In this document: piece after piece, positions 18,914-28,553 of the stretch
How positions within the stretch are numbered: position 1 is the stretch's first letter
Layout of the letters: every line of letters begins with the position of its first letter
DNA from: an uncultured Saprospiraceae bacterium
Lineage (GTDB): Bacteria; Bacteroidota; Bacteroidia; Chitinophagales; Saprospiraceae
Direction of reading: 5' to 3'
Length of the DNA: 64,000 bases
NCBI GenBank assembly: GCA_943788055.1
Contig: CALSOU010000010.1
Span: 89,805-153,804 of the forward strand
Notes under the pieces: generated by a model
Told to the model about the DNA's origin: nothing
Database searches by the model: none
The model's input: the letters and a program-made list of their open reading frames with translations, nothing else
Position numbers and translations under genes: made by a program

Positions 18914-20044
18914 ATGAAAAGTAGAAGTTTAATCTTAAGTGCGTTTCTCCTTATAACGGCAGGTTTTTTATTTGGACTCTCCTACGACAATTTTTATGGT
19001 TCAAATGATAAGAAAAACAAAGAAACACCAGAAGTTATCCGGTCTCAAGTAGTTGATTCTTTCGCAACTGAAAAACTCTCAGAGATAGAAAAATCAACAA
19101 TAGATCTTTTCGAAACTCATGCTCCTACCGTTGCATACATTACAACTTCAAATCTAGAACGTAACTATTGGAGCCGAAACGTTTCTGAAATCTCACGTGG
19201 TTCGGGTTCTGGTTTCATATGGGATCAAGAAGGCCACATCGTAACAAATTTCCACGTTATTCAAGGAGCTGATCGAGCTACAGTTACACTCTTTGATCAA
19301 ACTACTTACGAAGCAAAGCTTGTGGGTATAGCTCCTAATAAGGATTTAGCAGTTCTGAAGATCGAAGCACCGATTGAAAAACTAATACCAATAAAGAAAG
19401 GTGAATCAGAGAATCTTCGCGTTGGACAGAGTGTCTTCGCTATTGGCAACCCTTTCGGTTTAGATTACTCATTGACAACAGGCATAATTTCCGCACTTGG
19501 CCGTGAAATCAATTCGGTTGCGGGAATAAAGATTCAAGATGTTATTCAAACTGACGCGGCCATCAATCCTGGAAATTCAGGTGGACCACTCCTAAATTCT
19601 TCAGGCGAACTAATTGGTGTTAACACTGCCATTTATAGTCCAAACGGCGCTTCTGCCGGTATCGGATTCTCAATTCCTGTTGATCAAGTAAAGTGGGTTG
19701 TCCCAGACTTGATTAAGTACGGAAAAGTCAAAAGAGCTGTGCTTGGCGTAGAACTCGTCAGAGGTACTGAGGCTCAAGACAGGTTCAATTTAGAAGGCGC
19801 TCTAATTATGAATGTGATAGAAGGTAAGGGTGCAGAAAAAGCTGGTATTCAAGGTACAATCAGAGATAAACGTGGGCGTATTTCTCTTGGGGATTTAATC
19901 GTTCAAATAAATGATGTTTCTGTCAAAAACAATACTGATTTAGTTCTAGCCTTGGAAGACTACGAAGTAGGTGATGAGGTAGAAGTTCAATTCCTACGAA
20001 ATAATAAGCTGCGGAAAACAACGGTTGTTCTAGGTGAGAATTAA
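18914..20044 (+). CDS. HtrA/Deg-family trypsin-like serine protease
   Basis: 376-residue periplasmic quality-control protease anchored or exported by an N-terminal hydrophobic segment (SLILSAFLLITAGFLFGLS). Catalytic triad His114 (TNFHVI), Asp144 (NKDLAVLKI) and Ser222 (GNSGGP). A single PDZ domain occupies about residues 270-375, so it is DegS-like in layout rather than the two-PDZ DegP/DegQ form. It may degrade misfolded envelope proteins or act in regulated proteolysis; proximity to the sigma operon is suggestive only, because a terminator separates them. Confidence 0.93.
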   Translation: MKSRSLILSAFLLITAGFLFGLSYDNFYGSNDKKNKETPEVIRSQVVDSFATEKLSEIEKSTIDLFETHAPTVAYITTSNLERNYWSRNVSEISRGSGSGFIWDQEGHIVTNFHVIQGADRATVTLFDQTTYEAKLVGIAPNKDLAVLKIEAPIEKLIPIKKGESENLRVGQSVFAIGNPFGLDYSLTTGIISALGREINSVAGIKIQDVIQTDAAINPGNSGGPLLNSSGELIGVNTAIYSPNGASAGIGFSIPVDQVKWVVPDLIKYGKVKRAVLGVELVRGTEAQDRFNLEGALIMNVIEGKGAEKAGIQGTIRDKRGRISLGDLIVQINDVSVKNNTDLVLALEDYEVGDEVEVQFLRNNKLRKTTVVLGEN

Positions 20045-20085
20045 TAATTTCTTTTACCTTGGATTCAGATTGCGAAAATAAATGT

Positions 20086-20745
20086 ATGATCCGTAAAAGC
20101 ATTCCTTCTGTCCTCACTTCTATGAATATCCTCTGCGGGTTTTTAAGTTTACTCGTTGAACCAAAAATTGGAATTATACTAATTCTAGTAGGAGGAATAT
20201 TTGATGTCTTCGATGGTGCCGTGGCAAGGTTATTAAATGCACAAAGTGAATTTGGTAAGCAACTAGATAGCCTTGCAGATATAGTAAGTTTTGCAGTTGC
20301 ACCTGCATTCATATTATCGCAATTCATTGAAGAGCCCTATCACTATTTAGTCTGCATCATACCAATACTTGGAGGTATTCGTTTGGCTAAGTATAATCTT
20401 GAAGGAGAGAGTAATTATTGGTTTGAAGGAATGCCAACGCCAGCATCTGCAATGCTTTATCTGGGTATCGCTATAGCTCTAATAAATGGGCTAATAATTA
20501 CTGATGTCTTCTTATTACTAATTATTGTAATTGTCTCTTTATTCAACGTGAGTCCAATTGCAATGTTTTCATTCAAAGGAATAAGGAAAGACAAGTACAC
20601 TTCCATTTTTATCGGCTTGTGCATTCTTTCGGGACTTTTGGCAAGCTTCTACAATATTAACTTTGCTTTACTCGCAGGTATGATTACGTACGTAGTTCTA
20701 TGTTTCGCGTATCACCTTTTACTTAGGAACAATTCTAAGGCTTAA
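20086..20745 (+). CDS. pssA: CDP-diacylglycerol--serine O-phosphatidyltransferase
   Basis: 219-residue inner-membrane enzyme making phosphatidylserine, precursor of phosphatidylethanolamine. The CDP-alcohol phosphotransferase signature D-G-x2-A-R-x8-G-x3-D-x3-D is intact (Asp43, Gly44, Ala47, Arg48, Gly57, Asp61, Asp65), and about six further hydrophobic segments follow. The ATG at 20086 starts a canonical N terminus (MIRKSIPSVLTSMNILCG); the upstream TTG at 20059 is less likely. It converges on the AsmA-like gene, overlapping it by 11 bases. Confidence 0.93.
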   Translation: MIRKSIPSVLTSMNILCGFLSLLVEPKIGIILILVGGIFDVFDGAVARLLNAQSEFGKQLDSLADIVSFAVAPAFILSQFIEEPYHYLVCIIPILGGIRLAKYNLEGESNYWFEGMPTPASAMLYLGIAIALINGLIITDVFLLLIIVIVSLFNVSPIAMFSFKGIRKDKYTSIFIGLCILSGLLASFYNINFALLAGMITYVVLCFAYHLLLRNNSKA

Positions 20746-22306
20746 GAGTACTTTCGATTCCTGAGTAGATCGATTCCCACATGTGAAAAAACATAGACTG
20801 ATTTGAAGAACGTGATGCCGAGACATCTCCACGTACAAAATACTGTCCATGAAGATTATTACTTGATACGAGTAGCTTTGTTGCAACAAACTTAAGTAAG
20901 TCCATGTCTTTGATACCTTTTTTATTGTTTTGAGCCATCTTAAAATCATCATACTCAAAATCTAGCCAACCCGAAGATCTTGTTGAGTTTGCTGATACAT
21001 CCCAATCCAGACTTATCAGTTTACCTTCTTTAATCTTCATCCCTTTCATTGCGGTTAGTAAAGGACTTAACTCGGTTAAGTTCATGGCTCCCAGACTTCC
21101 ACGATACACGTAAGATTCCCGAGGATCTGTCATATCAAAGTTTGCTACCAAAGACAAAGGAACACGTCTAAACAACTTGGAAGTGAGACTAATTGATAAA
21201 GTATTATTCTTCTTTAACTTTCGCGTATCGTTTGAGAAATTGGAAAGTACAGCATCGAAATATGAAAATTGTAGAGTATTCCTTGCAAAGCCTGGTTTGT
21301 CAATCTGAAGAGCGATTGCTGAATTTACTATATATACTTGACCAATACTCAAACTAATTGGTAGTTCTTTGATGAAGTTATGGACTAATCTCCGTTCTTT
21401 CTTTCTTGCTATTCCTAGATCAGTGTAAACCTCCATCTTCATTTGCTTAACTTCAAGAGTTAGAAGATCTAATCTAGAGTCTCTAATAAAGGATAATACA
21501 TCTTTAAGACCCAAGTTAATACTTGGAACAGTTATATCAAATATTGTATTTCTATCGATCCCTTGTGCCCCCAAATTCTCAGCATTATATTTGGACTTGA
21601 ACCTCAATCCTGAAAAAGTGACTGCGTTACCAACTATAATTGAACGATCAATTGAAAAGTTGTGTAGTCCATCGATAGAACTTTTGGAGATTCTGTTGGT
21701 ATTAGCTTCCCATGACTTCACATTAATAGAGTTGTTAATTGAAATGGAATCTGAGTTTATGCTAATTGAGGTGGCAATCAAAATCTCCGATAGTCGCGTG
21801 CGATATTCATCAGAAATCTTCGCTCTTTGAATCTCAATCTCTACTCTACCTATTTCAAAAGACTTTATTTGAGTAAATGATGGTACGCTCAAAGAATCAA
21901 TGATCCATTTCGGAGTATTTATTTCATTTGATCTAGCGAGAATTTTCTTTACTTGAAGTATGCTGTCTAGGTGCAGTTTCTTCCAGTTAATTCCAGAAAC
22001 CAAAATACTATCGAGGATTAGTGCAACTCCTGCATTCCTTAGGTCTTCCTTACGTTTTCCACTGTACGCTTGCTCAAATAGATCATAATTGTAAAGTACT
22101 AGTTCTTGCTCATCGAATGAAACTCTAAAAGAATCAATTGGTAAATTTAATTGATTGATCTGTGCATCTACAGTGTCATCAACGAATTCAGTAACAATCT
22201 CATCTATCATCTTAGGTCCGAAAGCGTAGAAATAATACAGTGATCCACCGATGAGACTCAATAGAAACAACCATAAAAATGCGGTCCTTAAGGGCTTTTT
22301 CTTCAA
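20735..22306 (-). CDS. AsmA/DUF748-like inner-membrane-anchored periplasmic protein
   Basis: 523 residues with an N-terminal basic stretch and one transmembrane helix (AFLWLFLLSLIGGSLYYFYAF), then a long beta-rich periplasmic region with repeated short hydrophobic strands, as in AsmA-like lipid-transfer and envelope proteins. No catalytic motif is seen. Translation must start at a TTG (22306), seven bases after the upstream gene's stop: no ATG precedes the membrane helix, suggesting translational coupling to the peptidase gene. The family call rests on layout, not a diagnostic motif. Confidence 0.65.
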   Translation of the reverse strand: MKKKPLRTAFLWLFLLSLIGGSLYYFYAFGPKMIDEIVTEFVDDTVDAQINQLNLPIDSFRVSFDEQELVLYNYDLFEQAYSGKRKEDLRNAGVALILDSILVSGINWKKLHLDSILQVKKILARSNEINTPKWIIDSLSVPSFTQIKSFEIGRVEIEIQRAKISDEYRTRLSEILIATSISINSDSISINNSINVKSWEANTNRISKSSIDGLHNFSIDRSIIVGNAVTFSGLRFKSKYNAENLGAQGIDRNTIFDITVPSINLGLKDVLSFIRDSRLDLLTLEVKQMKMEVYTDLGIARKKERRLVHNFIKELPISLSIGQVYIVNSAIALQIDKPGFARNTLQFSYFDAVLSNFSNDTRKLKKNNTLSISLTSKLFRRVPLSLVANFDMTDPRESYVYRGSLGAMNLTELSPLLTAMKGMKIKEGKLISLDWDVSANSTRSSGWLDFEYDDFKMAQNNKKGIKDMDLLKFVATKLLVSSNNLHGQYFVRGDVSASRSSNQSMFFHMWESIYSGIESTLKP

Positions 22307-22312
22307 TATCAG

Positions 22313-24732
22313 TTATTGTATAACAGTGATCATCTTTACGATCTTTTCGCCAGTCTTTTGATTTATTAATTCAACAAAATATGGACCTGGAACAAGATTA
22401 TTTGTAGGTAAATAAGTGTAAGATGTAGATCGTTCAAATGTAGAATTAACTATCGGGTTACCTTGAACATTCAACAGTCTTATTGAAACATCACCTAATG
22501 ATTTTTCGTCAAGATATACATAGAAGCCCTCACTAGATGGATTTGGATAGATTTGAACGTCATTATTTGACCATACGTCAACATCAACAGTTGAGACATC
22601 TCCTTTTCCGATTGTATATTCTCCAGGCATCAAGAAATCAAGCGTAAGTAGTCCGTTCCCATCATTTGGGATGATTTTTGTTTTCTTTGCTTCGGGAAGG
22701 GGTGCCCATAATGCAGAAGCATCAGGTCTATAAAATAACAGAACGCTATCCTCGTCTTCCGTCAAGCCATTATCTAAATCATAGATTGACCCACCTTTAT
22801 AAGGCAACCGCAATTCAATTGTGTTATCACTAGGAATCTCTCCTGCAACCCTCCAGTAATGTTGATCAGAAATCTCAAAACCTCCAGCAATAATAGCTTG
22901 ATCAGGAGAAGCCCAAATATGTTCTACCCTTGCTAAAAATGGCTCTTCTACTTCATCAACAGAAAACCTCGCTCCAGTCCTTGCAAACACAGCATTACCA
23001 CTATCTTCTATGAAAACATCTTCAGCCATACGAGCTTGATTCAACTTGTTTGACCCGTTAAATACGATTCGTTTCACTTCAAAGTCAGTTACAAAATCCA
23101 CAGTCGAATACTGATCAGAAACAATTACATCCTGCTCAAATATTTCACCTCCAAAACCAATAGCTTGTAATTGGATAGGAACATTTTTATGATAAAAATC
23201 AGTGCCTCTTAATTTTTGCTGCACATACAGTGTATTATTCCATAGATTACCAATCTTTTACTGAACTGATAGAATCATCTACAAAAACTGAAAACCCAGG
23301 ATTAAAAATCCAAGCATCGAAGAAATCAGTTGCGTCAAAGCCTGTTGACATTGTAATCTCATCACGAAACTCATCTGCATCTAGATGGCTGTACAAATAA
23401 TTTTCAAGAATTGACTTCATACCAATGGCAAAAAGCTCATCACCAAGGTAACCTCTCAAATTATGAATAACTGAAGCTCCCTTTCGATAAGTATGTGTTC
23501 CGTATGTAAACTCATTGGGCATTCCAGACAATGCTCTGAATCCTTCATCGTCCACATGAGCCCTTTCCAAAACATACAGATGATTGTCTTTCACCACCTC
23601 TAGGAATTCCTCATAACCATAAATACATTCTGCAGTTTGATGCCAACCGTATTCAGCAGGCCCCTCCTTGATCCACATATCCATGGACGTTGTGAGTGTA
23701 ATCATATTTCCAAACCAGTTATGCGCAAACTCATGAGATACCAATCTCGTGTTAGAATTTGCATTGCCGTTTATTGAAGATATGGGATAAGCAATATTTG
23801 TTGGATGCTCCATGGCACCTACCGTTGTAGCAACGTACCCTACTCTCTCCCAAACATAAGGACCATACCACGACTCCATACAATCTATAGTACCTCCTAA
23901 ATTTCCAAATGAGGATTTCATTGCAGTAGAATCACCAGGTTTACAAATCAACTTAACTGGAATTGACCCTTCCATACCCTCATGTTCAGACCAGAGTTCA
24001 ACATAGTTCGAAGCAGCAATACTTGATTGATAGGTCGTAATAGGCTGATCCATAGCATAAGTCGTTGTGATTGAACCATCTCCATTGTTAGTGATATCTA
24101 TTTCAGTTCCAACACAATGAGCGTTGTAGGCACTGCTGTGAGTTACGATATATTCGTAGGTCGATCTTTCCATAAAATTATCAAAGCAGGGGAACCAACC
24201 TCTACCAAAATTGTGTGGATTACTAGCAATCCCTATTCCTAAATTGTAAATATATCCTTGCTCAAATACTAACCCTCCAAAATTGGATGGATCTCTTACT
24301 GGGTTACCTTGATAATACACCTGCACATCAAAATCATCCCCAGTCATCATTATTTCTGGTAATGCAATAGAACATTTAAAATCATCATAAATAAAAGTAG
24401 TCGGTACCCCCGTCGACAAAAACCGAATCAACTTGTAGCATCAATAGATCCAATACAATTTCATCAATATTATCAACGAGAGCTGATGCAGAAACCACGG
24501 TGTTTGCAGATAAAAAACTAGGTACAGTAATGTCTATGTCAATCTTGTAATTTAGTATATCTATCGAATCACTTCTAGTATCGACAATGCCACTTGGAGC
24601 TAATTGAAAACCTGGTACTGGTATATCTTTCTTAGAGAAATGATGACAACCGATATGTGGTTCAGGCTGAGCAAGGAGCATCGTTGAAAATACGAATGCA
24701 AAAAAAACTGTTAGATAAATTCTCATCTTCAT
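22313..24732 (-). pseudogene. M1-family metallopeptidase with T9SS sorting domain, two frameshifts
   Basis: Three consecutive minus-strand frames make up one roughly 800-residue secreted aminopeptidase-like protein. Frame 1 (24732-24385): signal peptide and the start of the M1 N-terminal domain. Frame 2 (24431-23247): the rest, with zinc motif HEFAHNWFGN and downstream WIKEGPAEY. Frame 3 (23224-22313): beta-rich domain and type A sorting domain (VQIYPNPSSEGFYVYL to KMITVIQ). Frames 1 and 2 join by removing a base from the C5 run at 24407-24411 (giving VDGVPTTFIYDDF). Frames 2 and 3 join at the T4 run 23256-23259 (giving SVKIGNLWNNTLYVQQ). Both lie in homopolymers, so sequencing error is possible. 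Confidence 0.85.
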
Positions 24733-24746
24733 ATAAAAATTAGTTT

Positions 24747-24756
24747 GGCTTACGCC
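24747..24756. repeat. Short intergenic motif GGCTTACGCC, copy 2
   Basis: Identical to 1134-1143 and nearly identical to 27521-27530. It lies 15 bases upstream of the M1 peptidase start at 24732, comparable to the position of copy 1 before its gene, but in the opposite relative orientation. Confidence 0.4.
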
Positions 24757-24793
24757 CAAAATATATAATTTGTAAATTTAAAAATACTAAATA

Positions 24794-24844
24794 TTTAATT
24801 GACTTTGGACTCCTATGTGAAGGTGGATTAACAAGTCAATTAAA
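24794..24844. repeat. Perfect 12-base inverted repeat between divergent genes
   Basis: TTTAATTGACTT (24794-24805) and AAGTCAATTAAA (24833-24844) are exact reverse complements separated by 27 bases. No T-run follows either arm, so it is not an obvious terminator. It lies between the divergent M1 peptidase and lipoprotein genes and could be an operator or an RNA hairpin. Confidence 0.6.
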
Positions 24845-25006
24845 ATGTTGTTTACATCATTATAGAATGATGCCTCAATTCCGATTTAGTTGATAAATCG
24901 ATATATTAGAATTTTTATTTGGAATAAATAGACCTTTTTGTCAGCACAAGTGCATTTGACAACGTTATATGGCAAGAATCACAATCACATCATTCAATTA
25001 TTGCTC

Positions 25007-25828
25007 TTGAATTACTCTGCAAATAAAAAAAGGACGAAGACACTCCATGCAATTCTGAAAGCTCTTTTATGTCTTGTCATTTTCAACTCTTGTGCTTTCG
25101 AAGACACCTTAGATCCGACTTTCTTAGTAGATCTAAATACAGATATCAGAATAGGTGTCTATCAGAACCTATATCAAGATAATCCACAAAACAATTTCAT
25201 TTGGAAAGTCTCTCTCAATGATGTTGATGTCTGCGAAAAAAGCCAACTTCTTACAAGCTATTTACCACATGACGATCAAGACCGCCTGTATATAGATGGT
25301 TTAGATAATCCTACTGACTGTCAGGAAGGTCACTACGAAATATTTTCCACTCACGAGTTTGGACTTGAGGGAGAAAAGAAAGACGTAGTGGTTTACCTCG
25401 CCAACATAGAAAACAAAATCCAATTAGTTGATCGTGGTGATTACTTATCGATAGAACACGGAAGTCTGGAAGGTTTGAAAGTTTCTAGTGATCATCTTCT
25501 ACCTGTCAATAACAAGCATTTGTGGGGTGGCGTATACACTAGTACCGAACAAGAACAGTTTTTATTTTTCAATCTCTTCCAGCAGATTAGTGAAGAAGTT
25601 TTATATACTCCAATTTCTGACGGAAATTACGGGTATTTTATCAAAGGAGAGACGACCGAGGTGATCCATCCCCAGAATTTCAGACAAACAACTCTTGGGT
25701 TTGCATTGAAGGTCCAGGAAAATTTTGATTTAGAATCAACTAATGTACAAGAATTTATTTCAAATTTCAGAATGCAACATCCCGAAGTAGACTTCTTTAT
25801 TGCCGATGGAAAAGGCAAATTATTTTAA
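25007..25828 (+). CDS. Hypothetical lipoprotein
   Basis: About 273 residues from a TTG at 25007, which gives a lipoprotein signal: basic n-region (NKKRTKT), hydrophobic core (AILKALLCLVIF) and lipobox FNSC. The frame stays open upstream to a TTG at 24938, but there is no in-frame ATG before the lipobox, so the start is uncertain. The mature part is acidic and mostly beta-rich with no recognised domain. Its 3' end overlaps the convergent threonine aldolase gene by nine bases. Confidence 0.62.
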   Translation: MNYSANKKRTKTLHAILKALLCLVIFNSCAFEDTLDPTFLVDLNTDIRIGVYQNLYQDNPQNNFIWKVSLNDVDVCEKSQLLTSYLPHDDQDRLYIDGLDNPTDCQEGHYEIFSTHEFGLEGEKKDVVVYLANIENKIQLVDRGDYLSIEHGSLEGLKVSSDHLLPVNNKHLWGGVYTSTEQEQFLFFNLFQQISEEVLYTPISDGNYGYFIKGETTEVIHPQNFRQTTLGFALKVQENFDLESTNVQEFISNFRMQHPEVDFFIADGKGKLF

Positions 25829-26842
25829 CAAATTTGGAATAACTTTCAAGAGGTGATTCATCATTTCATCAGTGATATCCATATGCAATACAAAACGCAT
25901 AGTTTCTCCGCTTATTTGTATCGCTTGTATCTTGTTCTCATCCAACTTTTTGATAAAGGCTTCAGACGTAATTCCTTCTAAATCGAAGACCAAAATGTTA
26001 GTATGAACAGGAGCTACAGATTTCACGTATGACTGCTTTTCCAATAAGTCTCCAATTGCCTTGGCTCGATCATTATCTATTTTCAAACGATCAATATTAT
26101 TTTCAAGAGCATACAACCCACCAGCAGCAATTATACCTGCTTGTCGCATGCCACCTCCCATCACTTTTCTAAACTTCTTTGCTCTTTTGATAAAAGTTGC
26201 ATCTCCGATTACAAGTGATCCCACAGGAGCTCCCAGACCTTTTGAAAGACAAATTGAAATACTATCAAACTCTTGACCAACAGCTTCAGTGCTTTCTCCA
26301 GTTTCTACAAGAACGTTGAACAACCTAGCTCCATCTAAATGTAATGATAATCCTTGTTTTTGAGTAAATTGTCTAATTGGTCTAATCTCGTCTAGCGTGT
26401 AAAAACTACCTCCTGCTTTATTACATGAATTTTCAAGAACTACTAATCTTGAGTTAGGTAACCAATCGAAATCTGGTCTGACAGCCGCTTGAATATCATC
26501 TACTGTGATCTTACCATGCTTACCGTTCAGAAGTTGGACCCCAACTCTACTATGATATGAATAACCAGCTGTTTCATACTGATAAACATGAGAAGAATAG
26601 TCACAGATCAATTCATCTAGTGCTTGTGTATGACATTTTATCGCAAGCTGATTTGTAAGTGTTCCAGAGGTACAGTATAATGCCGCTTCTTTACCAAACA
26701 TCTTTGCAGCTTTCTCTTGCAAAGCATTGACGGTGGGATCTTGTCCAAATACATCGTCTCCTACTTCTGCTGAGGCCATAAATTGGCGCATTTCCTTACT
26801 AGGCTTTGTAACAGTATCACTTACGAGATTAATTATTTCCAT
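25820..26842 (-). CDS. ltaE: Low-specificity L-threonine aldolase
   Basis: 340-residue PLP enzyme (fold type I) that splits L-threonine or allo-threonine into glycine and acetaldehyde. Characteristic: N-terminal LVSDTVTKPSKEMR and GDDVFGQDPTVNAL, Asp170 in HLDGAR, PLP lysine Lys201 in SKGLGAPVGS and the following GGGMRQAG. Full length. It lies 21 bases after the bifunctional nuclease gene and is probably the last gene of the etfB-etfA-nuclease run. Confidence 0.94.
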   Translation of the reverse strand: MEIINLVSDTVTKPSKEMRQFMASAEVGDDVFGQDPTVNALQEKAAKMFGKEAALYCTSGTLTNQLAIKCHTQALDELICDYSSHVYQYETAGYSYHSRVGVQLLNGKHGKITVDDIQAAVRPDFDWLPNSRLVVLENSCNKAGGSFYTLDEIRPIRQFTQKQGLSLHLDGARLFNVLVETGESTEAVGQEFDSISICLSKGLGAPVGSLVIGDATFIKRAKKFRKVMGGGMRQAGIIAAGGLYALENNIDRLKIDNDRAKAIGDLLEKQSYVKSVAPVHTNILVFDLEGITSEAFIKKLDENKIQAIQISGETMRFVLHMDITDEMMNHLLKVIPNLLK

Positions 26843-26863
26843 GAAAGTAGTTAAGGCGATTGA

Positions 26864-27475
26864 TTACGAATCTGCTGCGTCGTATCCGCTCCGATTATTG
26901 ATCTCATCTCTAATCTTTGCCGCTCTTTCATAATCTTCTTGCGCCAGTACCTTCTTGAGCAGCACTTCAAGATTTTCCGTGCTCATTGACTTAATTGATT
27001 GATTCTCTAGTTTGGACCGAGGTTTCCTCGACCTTTTACTATCTGTCTTTGTCTCTCCCTCAGCTTCATCTAGAACAACACCAGCTTGATCCATAATAAA
27101 ATCGTAAGTATAAATCGGGCAATTGTATCTTACAGCCATGGCGATTGCGTCAGAAGTTCGAGAATCTACCTCATAAACATCTCCTTCTTTCAAGCAAACC
27201 ATTCGTGCATAAAAAATACCGTCAAGTAAATTATTAATTACGATTTCCTTTAAATCGATATCGAAAGAATCTAAAGTATTCTTAAACAAATCATGTGTTA
27301 ATGGTCTATTTGGAGCCATTTTTTCCATTGCTACAGCAATTGCTTGCGCTTCAAACCCTCCAATTATTATAGGTAAACGCCTATTCCCGTCAACCTCTCC
27401 AAGCACAACTGCATAGTTGTGAGAATTAGTCACACTATGAGATAAAGCAACAATTTCTAGTTCAACTTTCTTCAT
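26864..27475 (-). CDS. Bifunctional nuclease (BFN/DUF151) domain protein with UVR motif
   Basis: 203 residues. Residues 1-130 form a BFN (DUF151) domain (RLPIIIGGFEAQAIA, VDSRTSDAIAMAVR). A basic linker (DSKRSRKPRSK) leads to a C-terminal UVR motif (LLKKVLAQEDYERAAKIRDE), as in UvrB/UvrC and McsA. The BFN-plus-UVR layout is standard in Bacteroidota. Nuclease activity was described for plant homologues; the bacterial role is not settled. Confidence 0.9.
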   Translation of the reverse strand: MKKVELEIVALSHSVTNSHNYAVVLGEVDGNRRLPIIIGGFEAQAIAVAMEKMAPNRPLTHDLFKNTLDSFDIDLKEIVINNLLDGIFYARMVCLKEGDVYEVDSRTSDAIAMAVRYNCPIYTYDFIMDQAGVVLDEAEGETKTDSKRSRKPRSKLENQSIKSMSTENLEVLLKKVLAQEDYERAAKIRDEINNRSGYDAADS

Positions 27476-27520
27476 TATAGAAGCTATCTTTTTCGCTAAT
27501 AAAGCTACATTTTTTTGGAA

Positions 27521-27530
27521 GGCTTACGGC
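27521..27530. repeat. Short intergenic motif, copy 3 (GGCTTACGGC)
   Basis: One mismatch from the motif at 1134 and 24747, again followed by an A-run. It lies between the etfA stop and the start of the bifunctional nuclease gene. Confidence 0.3.
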
Positions 27531-27541
27531 CAAAAAGCGTA

Positions 27542-28501
27542 TTAATTTGCCATCACCTTATTATATGCAGCTGTTAATTTTGGTACAACATCGAATAAAT
27601 CACCAACGATTCCATAGTCTGCTGCTTTGAAAAATGGTGCTTCTTCATCTTTATTTATCACAACGATAACCTTGGAGTTATTAACACCTGCAAGGTGTTG
27701 GATAGCTCCTGAAATACCAATAGCAATATAGAGATTCGGTCGTATTGCAACACCGGTTTGACCAACATGCTCATGATGAGGTCTCCAATCTGCGTCAGCT
27801 ACTGGTCTTGAGCAAGCAGTAGTAGCTCCCATTGCATCGGCTAATTCTTCAATAACACCCCAATTTTCGGGACCTTTCATACCTCTACCTGCGCTAACAA
27901 CTAATTCTGCTTCAGGTAAAGGAACAATACCTTCCACTGTTGAAGTCTTGACTACCTTGATTTTTGACTCCTCCAAAGCAATGGATGAATCTTGAATGTT
28001 TGGTGTTGCAGATACTTCTTCGATCAGAACTGCATTCCCTACCAAAGTAAGAACTCTTTTATTACCTTCTATTTGATATTTTGCCAAAGCTTTTCCGCTA
28101 AATAATGACTTACCTACGGAAAAACCATCTGATATTTCAGGTATAGAATTTACTGCTGATACAAGTCCAGCTTGCATTCTAACAGCTACTCTGCCTGCAA
28201 CAGACTTACCTTGAGCAGAATGCGCAAAAATTACAGTGCTTGCTTCTAATGCATCGGCTTGAGCAGATATTGCTTTAGCAAATTGTTGTGAATCAAAATC
28301 AACAACACTGGATTTAGATATTTGATGAATATTTGTTGCGCCATAGAGTGCCAAATCTTCAAGATTCGTTATTTCGCCTATTGTTAAAACATGCAAGTCT
28401 TGTCCTAACGCCGAAGCTAGCTTATTACCATAAAACACAGCTTCGAGAGAAGCTTTTTTACACAAACCCTTAAAATTTTCTGCAAAAACAAGTACAGACA
28501 T
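27542..28501 (-). CDS. etfA: Electron transfer flavoprotein subunit alpha
   Basis: 319-residue FAD-binding subunit of the soluble electron-transfer flavoprotein, which takes electrons from acyl-CoA and other dehydrogenases and passes them to ETF:quinone oxidoreductase. The C-terminal FAD domain shows SAGRGMKGPENW, the GATTACSRPVADADW segment and GQTGVAIRPNLYIAIGISG. Full length. It lies 52 bases after etfB in the usual beta-alpha order, with no associated electron-bifurcating dehydrogenase nearby. Confidence 0.96.
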   Translation of the reverse strand: MSVLVFAENFKGLCKKASLEAVFYGNKLASALGQDLHVLTIGEITNLEDLALYGATNIHQISKSSVVDFDSQQFAKAISAQADALEASTVIFAHSAQGKSVAGRVAVRMQAGLVSAVNSIPEISDGFSVGKSLFSGKALAKYQIEGNKRVLTLVGNAVLIEEVSATPNIQDSSIALEESKIKVVKTSTVEGIVPLPEAELVVSAGRGMKGPENWGVIEELADAMGATTACSRPVADADWRPHHEHVGQTGVAIRPNLYIAIGISGAIQHLAGVNNSKVIVVINKDEEAPFFKAADYGIVGDLFDVVPKLTAAYNKVMAN

Positions 28502-28553
28502 ATAATTTCTTTTTTAGTGTTTAATTAATTGGAATGTAATTATCTTTCAAGGT

